A stretch of 39,399 nt of DNA, from assembly GCF_937921625.1 (NCBI RefSeq), contig NZ_CAKZTI010000019.1:1-39399 (forward strand). The letters are read 5' to 3'. The translations under genes were made by a program, and so were the position numbers. Below the pieces are notes generated by a model. The model saw only the letters and a program-made list of their open reading frames with translations, was not told where the DNA came from and made no database searches. Position 1 is the stretch's first letter. Every line of letters begins with the position of its first letter. This document shows positions 1 through 7,077 of this stretch, piece by piece. Source of the DNA: an uncultured Campylobacter sp. Lineage in GTDB: Bacteria > Campylobacterota > Campylobacteria > Campylobacterales > Campylobacteraceae.

Positions 1-258
1 TCGCGCACAAAATTAAAGTAGCAAAAAATTTCATCTCTACCGTCCTTCCGCTTTGTGGCGCTCCATTATACGGCGCCCGTTAAATTTGCGCTCTGCGCCG
101 CTCTATTGCATTGTGCTTGTAAAGCTCGCGCTTACAATTTGCGCCCTCAGAATTAAAGCACTCGTTAAATTTACGCTTTTTGCGCGGCGTCGTTTCGTGC
201 CGCAAATACAGCCGCGTCGGTTGCTAGTAAATCCGTTTAAATTTATAAACGGCGCGGG

Positions 259-507
259 TCAAATTCGTAAATTTAGTCCTTCCAAAGCCACCATTTTAGC
301 TTGGCTTTGTCGGGACGAGGCGTATTGGCGTAGTAGCTGGTCTCGGTAAACGTAGAGGATGCATCTGCCGCGCCCGAGCGCCTTTGTGCGTTCAAACATT
401 TCGTGTGGATCCGCACCCTTTAACGAAGCGATATCCTCGTAGCCGAGCGCCAGTAGATCCGCCTCGGTCGCCTCGCCGACATATGGGATTTTCTTAAAAT
501 CGCTCAA
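259..507 (-). CDS. Helix-hairpin-helix protein, Cdd1 (pathogenicity locus) family
   Basis: Small 82-aa protein. The N-terminal half (FKKIPYVGEATEADLLALGY, then SLKGADPHEMFERT) matches the helix-hairpin-helix core of the Cdd1 family, in which a 'IP.vG.a...dL..lG' motif is followed by a 'gkdP..ly..' motif and a Cys-containing 'RCILYVYR' segment. Such folds usually bind nucleic acid non-specifically, but the biological role of the family is not established. The start is a TTG codon preceded by GAGGT at a suitable distance; no ATG gives the conserved N-terminus. It lies downstream of pyrF on the same strand after a gap of about 215 bases, so it may be the tail of that operon. The family assignment is fairly sure; the function is unknown. 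Confidence 0.7.
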   Translation of the reverse strand: MSDFKKIPYVGEATEADLLALGYEDIASLKGADPHEMFERTKALGRGRCILYVYRDQLLRQYASSRQSQAKMVALEGLNLRI

Positions 508-723
508 ATTTACCTCAAATTTCTTTTAAATTCCGCCAAGCTCGCCGCTTTGAATGAAATTTTAAATTTTATTTGTGCGCGTTGCAAAGCTTGCTAAATT
601 TTATCTTGCTGCCGTGCCGGCTCGCCGTTTAAGCCGCACTCGCGAGGTGATTTTATTAAAATTCTCTCGCACCGGAGCACTGTTTAAAATAATTTCGCGC
701 CAAATTTCACGCAAGCGCGGGCG

Positions 724-1410
724 TTAAATTTGATCCAAAATCCGCTCGCAGATTTCGCGCGGGTTTTGTGCCTGGTATATCGGGCGACCGACCACGATAA
801 AATCCGCTCCAGCCTCGCGCGCGACATCCAGATTTGCTACTCGCTTTTGATCTGCTGCACTCTCGCCAAACGGCCTTACGCCCGGGCAGAGCGTAATAAA
901 ATTTGCACTCGTGGCGTCCTTTATCAGGCGGCTCTCGAACGCCGAGCAGACCATGCCGTCAAGCCCCGCTTCGTAGCTCATCACGCCAAATTTGCGCACG
1001 GCTTCGCTTAAATTTTGCTCGTAAACCGCGCTAAATTCGGTCTCGTCAAAGCTCGTTAGCGCAGAGACTGCAAGCACTAGCGGACGCGAAGCTAGCTTGC
1101 CCAGTCGCTCCATCACCGTCGCCATCGCGCGCTTGCCGCTGCTTGCATGCACGTTTATCATATCGACGCCGAGCTTAGCGATCTCCTCGGCGGCATCAGC
1201 CATCGTGTTTGGGATGTCGTAGAGCTTTAGATCGAGGAAAATTTTAAAATTTCCAAGCTTTTTTAGCTCCTCCACAAATCCCGCACCGTCGCGCAAATAA
1301 GTTCGCAACCCAACTTTGAGCCAAATTTTATCCGAAAAGTCCGCAAGCTGCTCCGCCAGCTGTAAACACTCCTGCTTCGAGCCCAGATCAAGCGCGACGC
1401 AGAGTTTCAC
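724..1410 (-). CDS. pyrF: Orotidine 5'-phosphate decarboxylase
   Basis: Decarboxylates OMP to UMP, the last step of de novo pyrimidine synthesis, in the cytosol. The 228-aa length is normal for the bacterial enzyme. The catalytic D-x-K-x-x-D signature is visible as FLDLKLYDIPNT (D60, K62, D65). The TIM-barrel start MKLCVALDLG and the phosphate-binding end with FIVVGRPIYQA are also present. Its ATG overlaps the stop of the upstream nusB gene by four bases, so the two are translationally coupled. The order ribH-nusB-pyrF is the usual one in Campylobacter. Confidence 0.95.
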   Translation of the reverse strand: MKLCVALDLGSKQECLQLAEQLADFSDKIWLKVGLRTYLRDGAGFVEELKKLGNFKIFLDLKLYDIPNTMADAAEEIAKLGVDMINVHASSGKRAMATVMERLGKLASRPLVLAVSALTSFDETEFSAVYEQNLSEAVRKFGVMSYEAGLDGMVCSAFESRLIKDATSANFITLCPGVRPFGESAADQKRVANLDVAREAGADFIVVGRPIYQAQNPREICERILDQI

Positions 1411-2435
1411 CGTTTATCCTTGCCGCGTACTGCGCCTTTGTTGCCCGCGGGTCTTTTTGAGAGGGTGCCTCTGCTGTCCGTAGATTTTTTCGGTGCGGTA
1501 GAGATTTTGCGCCCCGCGCTACTTTTGGGCGCAGTATTTTTACCTGCAGCGCTCTTTTTCAGTGCTGCGCTTTTGCCGACTCTGAAATTTCTATCCGCAC
1601 CCTCTTTTTTCGGCACGACGTCTTTGCCTCGTTCGCCTGTCTTAAAATTTTTACCTCGCTCGCCAGCTTTGAAATTTTTGCCCGTTTTCTCCGTCCTGAA
1701 TTTATCTCCGGCCTTAAAATTTCCCTCCGTTTTAAATTTTTTGCTCGCGGTGGATTCGGATTTTTTTGCGGACGCGCTGCGAGTTTTCAAATTAGCGGGC
1801 TTTTTAGACGGTCTGCTTCTGCTCGCCGTAGAATTTTTCGGCGCGCCGCCCCTCTTTGCTATCGTAAAATTTTTTGTCTCGCCGTCCGCGCCTGCGGGGA
1901 TGAAATTTTTCGCCGTATCGTTGCTGTCCGAAACGGCGGAGTTTTTCGCCGTAGCAGGCTTAAAATTTTTGACTGCCTCCGTGATTGCTTCGGGATTTAC
2001 GCTTGCCGTTGTATTCGGCTTGGAAATTTTATCCGCCGCGATGTTTACGGGGCTATCTTTTAGCGCGTCCAGCACGCCGTTTATAAATCTTGGCGAGATG
2101 CCAAGCTCCTTGGCGGAGTTGATCGCTTCGTTGATGACGATGCCTGCGTCGGTGTCCGTAAAGCGCAACTCATACGCCCCGAGCCGCAGTATAGCGCGCT
2201 CCAGAGCCGAAATTTCGGCGAGCTTAAATTCCTTTAAATTTTCGTCTATCAGCGCATCAACTGCAGCGAGATTTTCGCTAGCGCCGCGCAGAAGCGCCAG
2301 CGTCCAGTTGCGCTGCTCGTTGCGAATGCGCTTTTCTTCTAGATACTCGTCCGCAAAGTCCTCGCCGACGCCGTTCATATCCCGGGAGTAAAGCAGCGAG
2401 ATCGCAGCGAGCCTGGCTTGGTGTCTGGTGGCCAT
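1407..2435 (-). CDS. nusB: NusB antitermination factor with a long Lys/Asn-rich C-terminal extension
   Basis: Residues 1 to about 130 are a complete NusB domain (MATRHQARLAAISLLYSRDM at the start, ISALERAILRLGAYEL and SPRFINGVLDAL later). NusB binds boxA RNA together with NusE (S10) in rRNA antitermination. The family is normally 130-150 residues, but this protein continues to 342. The extra 210 residues are basic and low complexity, with repeated KNFK.GE, KKS and APK units, and are predicted to be disordered. At DNA level (about 1410-2042) the extension is punctuated by AAAATTT-like hexamers every few codons. The frame is open throughout and the stop overlaps pyrF, so translation of the tail is likely. 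It may add RNA affinity, which is inference. ribH lies immediately upstream. Confidence 0.9.
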   Translation of the reverse strand: MATRHQARLAAISLLYSRDMNGVGEDFADEYLEEKRIRNEQRNWTLALLRGASENLAAVDALIDENLKEFKLAEISALERAILRLGAYELRFTDTDAGIVINEAINSAKELGISPRFINGVLDALKDSPVNIAADKISKPNTTASVNPEAITEAVKNFKPATAKNSAVSDSNDTAKNFIPAGADGETKNFTIAKRGGAPKNSTASRSRPSKKPANLKTRSASAKKSESTASKKFKTEGNFKAGDKFRTEKTGKNFKAGERGKNFKTGERGKDVVPKKEGADRNFRVGKSAALKKSAAGKNTAPKSSAGRKISTAPKKSTDSRGTLSKRPAGNKGAVRGKDKR

Positions 2436-2436
2436 T

Positions 2437-2907
2437 TTACGCCTTTATGTTGCGAAATAGGCTTAGAAGCTCGATCGCGCCGCTCATCGCCTCAAAGCCC
2501 TTGTTGCCGGCCTTTGAGCCTGCACGCTCGATCGCTTGCTCAATATTATCGGTAGTCAGTACGCCGAAAGTCACGGGCGCGCCGTATTTTAGCATGGTGT
2601 TTGCAATACCTTTGCTTACCTCGGCGCTTACGTAGTCAAAATGCGGAGTAGAGCCGCGGATCACCGCACCTAGGCAGACGACGGCGTCGTAGAGCTTGGA
2701 GCTTAACGCCTTTTCAAGCGCGAGCGGGATCTCAAAAGCGCCCGGCACCAGCATCAGGCTTAAATTTTCCTCCTTGCCGCCGTGGCGCAAAAACGCATCG
2801 TGTGCCCCCTCGACTAGGCGATCGGTGATGATGTGGTTGAAGCGGGCGTTGATGATTAGGATCTTTTCGCTGCCCTTAAGAGCAAGCAAGCCTTCGATGA
2901 TTTTCAT
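2437..2907 (-). CDS. ribH: 6,7-dimethyl-8-ribityllumazine synthase
   Basis: Condenses 5-amino-6-ribitylaminouracil with 3,4-dihydroxy-2-butanone 4-phosphate in riboflavin synthesis and normally assembles into an icosahedral shell. The 156-aa length is typical. Family motifs are visible: the substrate loop INARFNHIITDRLVEGA, PGAFEIPLALEKAL, and the catalytic loop CLGAVIRGSTPHFDYV with the general-base His. The stop lies one base before the nusB start, so ribH, nusB and pyrF form one operon. In C. jejuni kdsA sits directly upstream of ribH; here kdsA is about 14.5 kb away. Confidence 0.95.
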   Translation of the reverse strand: MKIIEGLLALKGSEKILIINARFNHIITDRLVEGAHDAFLRHGGKEENLSLMLVPGAFEIPLALEKALSSKLYDAVVCLGAVIRGSTPHFDYVSAEVSKGIANTMLKYGAPVTFGVLTTDNIEQAIERAGSKAGNKGFEAMSGAIELLSLFRNIKA

Positions 2908-2960
2908 AGTTTTCCTTTGCGTTAAATTTAGCGCTAAGCTTAGCTAAATTCGCCAAAATT

Positions 2961-3292
2961 CTAAATTAATTTCAGCATCGCGGCGCTTGAAATTATGAGA
3001 AATAGTAGGCGCTTTGCGCGCCGAAATTTTCTCGCAGCGGAGGAATACGCCCGGCATTGCGGCGCTGATCGTACCGATGCCTGTGTATATCGCGTAGGTG
3101 AAGCGGCATCTGCCGTATCGCAAGGGATAAAAATCCAAGCGAGAGAGCGAAATTTACCGATAAAAGCGCTATTAGGACGCATTTACGCGCGAAGTTGCCG
3201 CCTTTTGCAAATAACCCAAGCAGCACCACGCCGTTAACCTAAAAGCAGCCCGCGATCAGCAAAAACAGCCCGTAGATCACGATTTCTCGCTT
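2961..3292 (-). pseudogene. Decayed SMR-family efflux gene (second of a tandem pair)
   Basis: Homology to small multidrug resistance proteins (EmrE/SugE type, four TM helices, about 105 aa) is spread over three frames of the minus strand. TM1 and TM2 appear as VNGVVLLGLFAKGGNF and LLSVNFALSLGFLSLAIRQM. The signature 'YAIYTGIGTISAAMPGVF' follows in a second frame, and the last helix LLFLIISSAAMLKLI in a third. An in-frame TAG interrupts the start. At least two frameshifts and one stop make it a pseudogene. It lies directly after another decayed SMR gene, matching the paired (heterodimeric) SMR arrangement known in bacteria. Confidence 0.75.
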
Positions 3293-3599
3293 TTTATCAA
3301 GATGACGCCCAAGCTTAGCGTGAATATGAAAAATATGCGAAGTAAGTTAATCTCCAAGTCCTCTTTTAGCGCGACGATCGTTTAGAGTGAAGTGATAAAA
3401 AGCGTGTCGAGGCCCGTGTATAGGACGTATGCGAGTACCGCGCTATGTATTTAAAAGCAAGTATAAATATAAAAAAGCTCGCAATTACGCGGGTGGAGGT
3501 CAGTAGCCAATCGTGCATACTGGCAGCGTGCTTAAACCCGTGCGCCCAGTCGCACTCAAAAAGCGATACGATGATGACAGAAGCAAAGCCTTTGGTTAT
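3290..3599 (-). pseudogene. Decayed SMR-family efflux gene (first of a tandem pair)
   Basis: Reading the minus strand gives TKGFASVIIVSLFECDWAHG, then FKHAASMHDWLLTSTRVIAS and FFIFILAFKYIAR. In a shifted frame this continues with YTGLDTLFITSL, a TAA stop, TIVALKEDLEINLLRIFFIF and TLSLGVIL. This is the SMR layout, including the membrane-embedded Glu in 'LFECDWAHGFKH' and the C-terminal 'LLRIFFI..LG' helix. The expected start position holds ATA just after a TGA, so the start codon seems lost. With one frameshift and one internal stop the gene cannot make a full protein. The substrate of the intact ancestor cannot be told. Confidence 0.75.
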
Positions 3600-3682
3600 T
3601 CAAAATCGCCTAAATTTTAAATTTGAAGTGCGATTATAACAGGAGCGAACTTAGATTGAAATTCGTCTTAAAATTAATCCTA

Positions 3683-3701
3683 AATAATAAATTTTATTAT
3701 T
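3683..3701. promoter_or_regulatory. 19-bp perfect palindrome upstream of sodB, candidate Fur/PerR-type operator
   Basis: AATAATAAATTTTATTATT is symmetric around its centre (9-1-9). It sits 18 bases upstream of the -10 box of sodB, where a repressor would cover the -35 region. The AT-rich TAATAAT-type sequence resembles Fur-family operators in epsilonproteobacteria. Iron- or peroxide-dependent control of sodB fits but is inferred. Confidence 0.45.
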
Positions 3702-3710
3702 CGTTTAGAA

Positions 3711-3725
3711 ATTTTTGGCTATAAT
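3711..3725 (+). promoter_or_regulatory. sodB promoter, extended -10
   Basis: A T-rich run followed by GGC and TATAAT (3720-3725) gives a sigma-70 extended -10 box of the Campylobacter type, 28 bases before the sodB ATG. The AAGGAGAG ribosome site follows at 3742-3749. Confidence 0.65.
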
Positions 3726-3753
3726 CGCTCCAAATCATTTCAAGGAGAGAAAG

Positions 3754-4377
3754 ATGTTTAAACTTAGAGAGTTGCCGTTCGATGCGGCGCACAACGCGGT
3801 CGTAAGCAAGCAAACCTGTGATTATCACCACGGCAAGCACCACGCGACCTATGTGGCAAATTTAAATAAACTTACCGAATCGGGCGAGTTTGCGGGCAAG
3901 GGGCTTTACGAGATCGTAACGGCTGCCAGCGGCGGGCTTTTTAACAACGCCGCGCAGGTTTACAACCACGATTTTTACTGGGATTGCATCGCAAAGCCTA
4001 GTGAGCCGTCTGCGGAGCTAAAATCGGCGCTAGCGGAAAATTTTGCGGATTTTAAAAGCGAGTTTTTGGCTGCTGCTACGGCGCATTTCGGCTCGGGCTG
4101 GGTGTGGCTCGCTTACGATCCGAAATCGGGCAAGCTTTGTATTAAAGCGACTCAAAACGCCGCTACGCCGGTGACCGAAGGGCTCGTGCCGCTTCTGGTT
4201 GTGGACGTTTGGGAGCACGCGTATTACATCGATGAGCACAACGCGCGCCCGAAATATCTGGAGAAATTCTACGCAGGCATCAACTGGGAGTTCGTCTCAA
4301 GCGCCTACGAATGGGCTAAAAAAGAGGGTCTCGGCTCTGTGAAATTTTACATCGACGAGCTTCACGGCAGAGATTAA
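3754..4377 (+). CDS. sodB: Superoxide dismutase [Fe]
   Basis: Converts superoxide to oxygen and hydrogen peroxide in the cytosol. The 207-aa length is normal for Fe/Mn SOD. The four metal ligands are visible at expected places: H26 (in DYHHGKHH), H72 (VYNHDFYW), D151 and H155 (VVDVWEHAYYID). Gln68 in the AAQ segment and the GGLFNNAAQ motif favour the iron form. The start is the ATG at 3754 with AAGGAGAG in front; a longer in-frame extension to 3715 would run through the promoter and is rejected. The gene appears to be monocistronic. Confidence 0.95.
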   Translation: MFKLRELPFDAAHNAVVSKQTCDYHHGKHHATYVANLNKLTESGEFAGKGLYEIVTAASGGLFNNAAQVYNHDFYWDCIAKPSEPSAELKSALAENFADFKSEFLAAATAHFGSGWVWLAYDPKSGKLCIKATQNAATPVTEGLVPLLVVDVWEHAYYIDEHNARPKYLEKFYAGINWEFVSSAYEWAKKEGLGSVKFYIDELHGRD

Positions 4378-4636
4378 ATTTTAAAATTTAAGCGCACGCG
4401 GCGAGGCGATGCTACACAAAGCCAAAACCGCCTAAACGCGCTGTAGGGTTCGCTACGGACGATAATTGCCACGTCGTTTAGCGTACGCGGTCGATCGCTT
4501 AAAATTTTAATTCAAAGCTAGCGGCTAAATTTCGGAATTTGTCTCGGAATTTAGCCGCGGCAATATCGCTTTTCAATCTATCTTTTAAATTTAATAAAAT
4601 TCTATCAAAGCTCGGGCGCTAAATTTAATCAAAATT

Positions 4637-5218
4637 TTAGCCCAAAATCATCCAGAGCCCGATCGCGCACATCAGCACCGAGCAGAAAATTTCGAGGTAT
4701 TTCAAATGGGTTTTCAGCAGATTTTTTAGCACCGCTCCGCCCAGCGCGTAGATGCTAAGGCAGATACTTTCGCTGGCGCACAAGATCGCCACGAGGGCGA
4801 AAGTGCGCGCGCCAAAAAGATTGCCCGCATCCAAAAACGGCGGAAAGAGCGCGGTGAAAAATATCCACGCCTTGGGGTTTGAGACCGCGACTACGAAGCC
4901 TTGCAGAAAGATATTTTCGCTACGCTTCTGTTTTTGCAGCTTAAAATTTCCGCGTGCTAAAAAAGTCGCGACGCCCAGATAGAAAATATACGCGCCGCCT
5001 AAAATTTTAATCGCGCTAAGCGCCGCAGGGTGCGCAAGCAGAATGCCCGCGACGCCGAATATGCACGCAAGCGCCACGAGCGTGACGCCCAGCACCTGCG
5101 CCAGCAGCGCAGGCAGAGCTCTAAGATAGCCGCGCGCGATGCTGAGATTTAGCGCGTAGGTCATGTTGATGCCCGGCATCAGCGATATCGGGAAGATCGT
5201 AAGAAAAAACAGAAGCAT
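4637..5218 (-). CDS. LysE/RhtB-family amino-acid exporter
   Basis: A 193-aa integral membrane protein with about six hydrophobic helices. It shows the family's N-terminal pattern (FPISLMPGINMTYALNLSIARG), the TM3 segment KILGGAYIFYLGVATF, and the 'VVAVSNPKAWIFFTALFPPF' motif that marks RhtB/LysE exporters. These proteins export amino acids such as threonine, homoserine, lysine or leucine by proton antiport; the substrate here cannot be read from the sequence. The ATG is preceded by a weak GGGG site. It follows the NSS transporter on the same strand but after 476 bases, so co-transcription is uncertain. Confidence 0.85.
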   Translation of the reverse strand: MLLFFLTIFPISLMPGINMTYALNLSIARGYLRALPALLAQVLGVTLVALACIFGVAGILLAHPAALSAIKILGGAYIFYLGVATFLARGNFKLQKQKRSENIFLQGFVVAVSNPKAWIFFTALFPPFLDAGNLFGARTFALVAILCASESICLSIYALGGAVLKNLLKTHLKYLEIFCSVLMCAIGLWMILG

Positions 5219-5694
5219 TGCAAACCCCTAAATTGTGGCTAAATTTTAAATTTTATCTCTCGCGATACGGCTCCGCTGTAATAGATTTTAAAATTCTAAA
5301 ATTTAACGCGCTGCGCTGAGGCGAATAAAATTTTAAAATTCCGCCGCACCGCGGAACTGCACATTGCGAGCTGTCATCTAGAATTTTGCACATCGCTTTA
5401 TTGCGCTTCATCATTGCGATATGCCGTGCGCCGCGACGCCCCCAAGCTTTTCTTGGGGCGGGAAGGGGGCTTGGATTGCGAGGTCGCTCCCCTTCCCGCC
5501 CCAAACCCCACCTAATCCCCGACGACGCCTTACAAGAGGCAGGACGCGCTTGCGTTAAATTTATATTATAGCTGCGGCGTAGCGTGCAGTATCGCGTAAA
5601 AACTCACGCCGCAGTGTGTGTAACAGAGCGAATGAAATTTTAAAATTCTACCGCACCGCCGTGGGCAAATTTAAAATTTAAAACTCTCGCGGCT
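5219..5694. other. Intergenic region without a gene
   Basis: No coding region is convincing here. The stretch contains many AAATTT hexamers and a strong GC-rich inverted repeat at 5453-5504, described separately. Short open frames on both strands are low complexity and unlike any family I recognise. Confidence 0.6.
5440..5504. repeat. 16-bp perfect inverted repeat with an overlapping alternative hairpin
   Basis: The arm TTGGGGCGGGAAGGGG (5453-5468) is exactly complementary to 5489-5504, with a 20-base loop. The GGGG of the first arm (5455-5458) can instead pair with CCCCAAG at 5440-5446 to form a smaller hairpin (5440-5458). The two folds exclude each other. No T-run follows, so a plain terminator is unlikely; a REP-like palindrome or a regulatory leader are the options. 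Confidence 0.6.
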
Positions 5695-7068
5695 TTAAAT
5701 TTGGCCGAAAATCCCGTACCCGAAGATCACCGCGATGATGAGCGGCAGGATAAATTTGACGTATAAAAACCAAACTCCCGCGAGTCTTGCGCCCAGATCA
5801 CCTTCGTTGGTGAGCTCGTAGATCGCGTCCTTTTTCAGCACCCAGCCCACGTAGATGCAGCACAGAAGCGCCGTTAGCACGAAAAATACGTTCGCGCTTA
5901 CGAAGTCGAAGGCGTCAAAAACCGAGCGTCCCAGAATTTTGACGTCCGCAAGCACGCTGCTTGAGAGTATGCAGGGTAGGTTGCCGAGCACGAAGACGCC
6001 GCCGAGCGTTAAATTCACCGCCTTTAGCGTCGAAAATGAGAAGCGCTCCTCGACGAAATTTATGATGACCTGATAGATCGTGATTGACGTCGTAAGCGCG
6101 GCGATGAGCAGGATCGAGAGAAAGACCACCGCGACGGCGTTGCCGAACGGCATGTGCGAAAACGCGATCGGAAGGCTCTTAAAAACCAGCGACGAGCCGC
6201 TGCTCGGCTCAAGCCCCGCGCTAAAGAGCGATGGGAAGATCATAAAGCCCGCAAGCACGGCGATGAGGGTGTTTACGACTGCGGTGATGGTGGCCGTTTG
6301 CATCAGCTTCTCGTCTTTATTGAGGAAGCTAGATAGCGTGATCATCACGCCGAAACCGAGTGAGAGCGCGAAAAAGACCTGACCCAAAACGTCGATCAAA
6401 AGCTTGGGCGTGATCTTGGCAAAATCGACGCCGAGATAAAATTTCACGCCTTCCTTTGCGCCTTCTAGCGTTAAATTTGTAAGAATTACGGCGATGAAGC
6501 ATAAAAATAGCGCGGGCATTAGAAATTTTACGAATTTTTCGATCCCCTCGATGATGCCGTTTTTCAAAATGTACCAGTTGATCGCTATGAAAACGAGCGT
6601 GTAAGCTCCGACGCCGAGCGGGCTATTTTCGATGTGATCTGCGTAGAATTTCTGCGTGAATGCGGGGTCTGTGATCCGCGCGGAGAGGTCGAAGTTGCCG
6701 CTTATGATGTTTACGATATAGGTTAGCACCCAGCCGCCGAGGACCATATAGTAGGCTAAAATTCCAAACGCGCCGATTACGCCCATGATGCCGGCGATCT
6801 TCCATGCCGGCTTTATGGGCGAGCCGTCCTTTTTAGGCGCTGCGAAGGCATCGACGCAGTTTTTTAGCGCGCGGCGTCCGATGACGTTTTCTACTAAGAT
6901 CATCGGGATCCCAAGCACGATCATTGCGATGCAAAATATGAGCACGTAGGCGCCGCCGCCGTTTTGCCCGACTAAATACGGAAACCGCCACGTGCAGCCA
7001 AAGCCGATCGTGGCGCCTGCGACGGTTAAGATATATGTGAGCTTGCTGCTCCAGGTCTGTCTCGGCAC
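5695..7068 (-). CDS. Sodium-dependent transporter, NSS/SNF family
   Basis: A 457-aa symporter of the neurotransmitter:sodium symporter family, which imports amino acids or related small molecules using the Na+ gradient. The TM1 motif WSSKLTYILTVAGATIGFGC with TWRFPYLVGQNGGGAYVL is diagnostic: the unwound part of TM1 contributes to both Na+ and substrate sites. About eleven to twelve membrane segments follow to the C-terminus, as in LeuT-like bacterial members. The start is GTG at 7068, with AAGGAGGG overlapping the stop of the upstream nadD-rsfS gene, so the two are coupled. The substrate is unknown. Confidence 0.9.
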   Translation of the reverse strand: MPRQTWSSKLTYILTVAGATIGFGCTWRFPYLVGQNGGGAYVLIFCIAMIVLGIPMILVENVIGRRALKNCVDAFAAPKKDGSPIKPAWKIAGIMGVIGAFGILAYYMVLGGWVLTYIVNIISGNFDLSARITDPAFTQKFYADHIENSPLGVGAYTLVFIAINWYILKNGIIEGIEKFVKFLMPALFLCFIAVILTNLTLEGAKEGVKFYLGVDFAKITPKLLIDVLGQVFFALSLGFGVMITLSSFLNKDEKLMQTATITAVVNTLIAVLAGFMIFPSLFSAGLEPSSGSSLVFKSLPIAFSHMPFGNAVAVVFLSILLIAALTTSITIYQVIINFVEERFSFSTLKAVNLTLGGVFVLGNLPCILSSSVLADVKILGRSVFDAFDFVSANVFFVLTALLCCIYVGWVLKKDAIYELTNEGDLGARLAGVWFLYVKFILPLIIAVIFGYGIFGQI

Positions 7069-7077
7069 GCTCCCTCC

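Noticed and set aside
1420..2391. 323-codon plus-strand frame opposite nusB
   Set aside because: It is the antisense of nusB and its repeat tail; the Phe/Leu-rich product mirrors Lys/Asn codons of the real gene.
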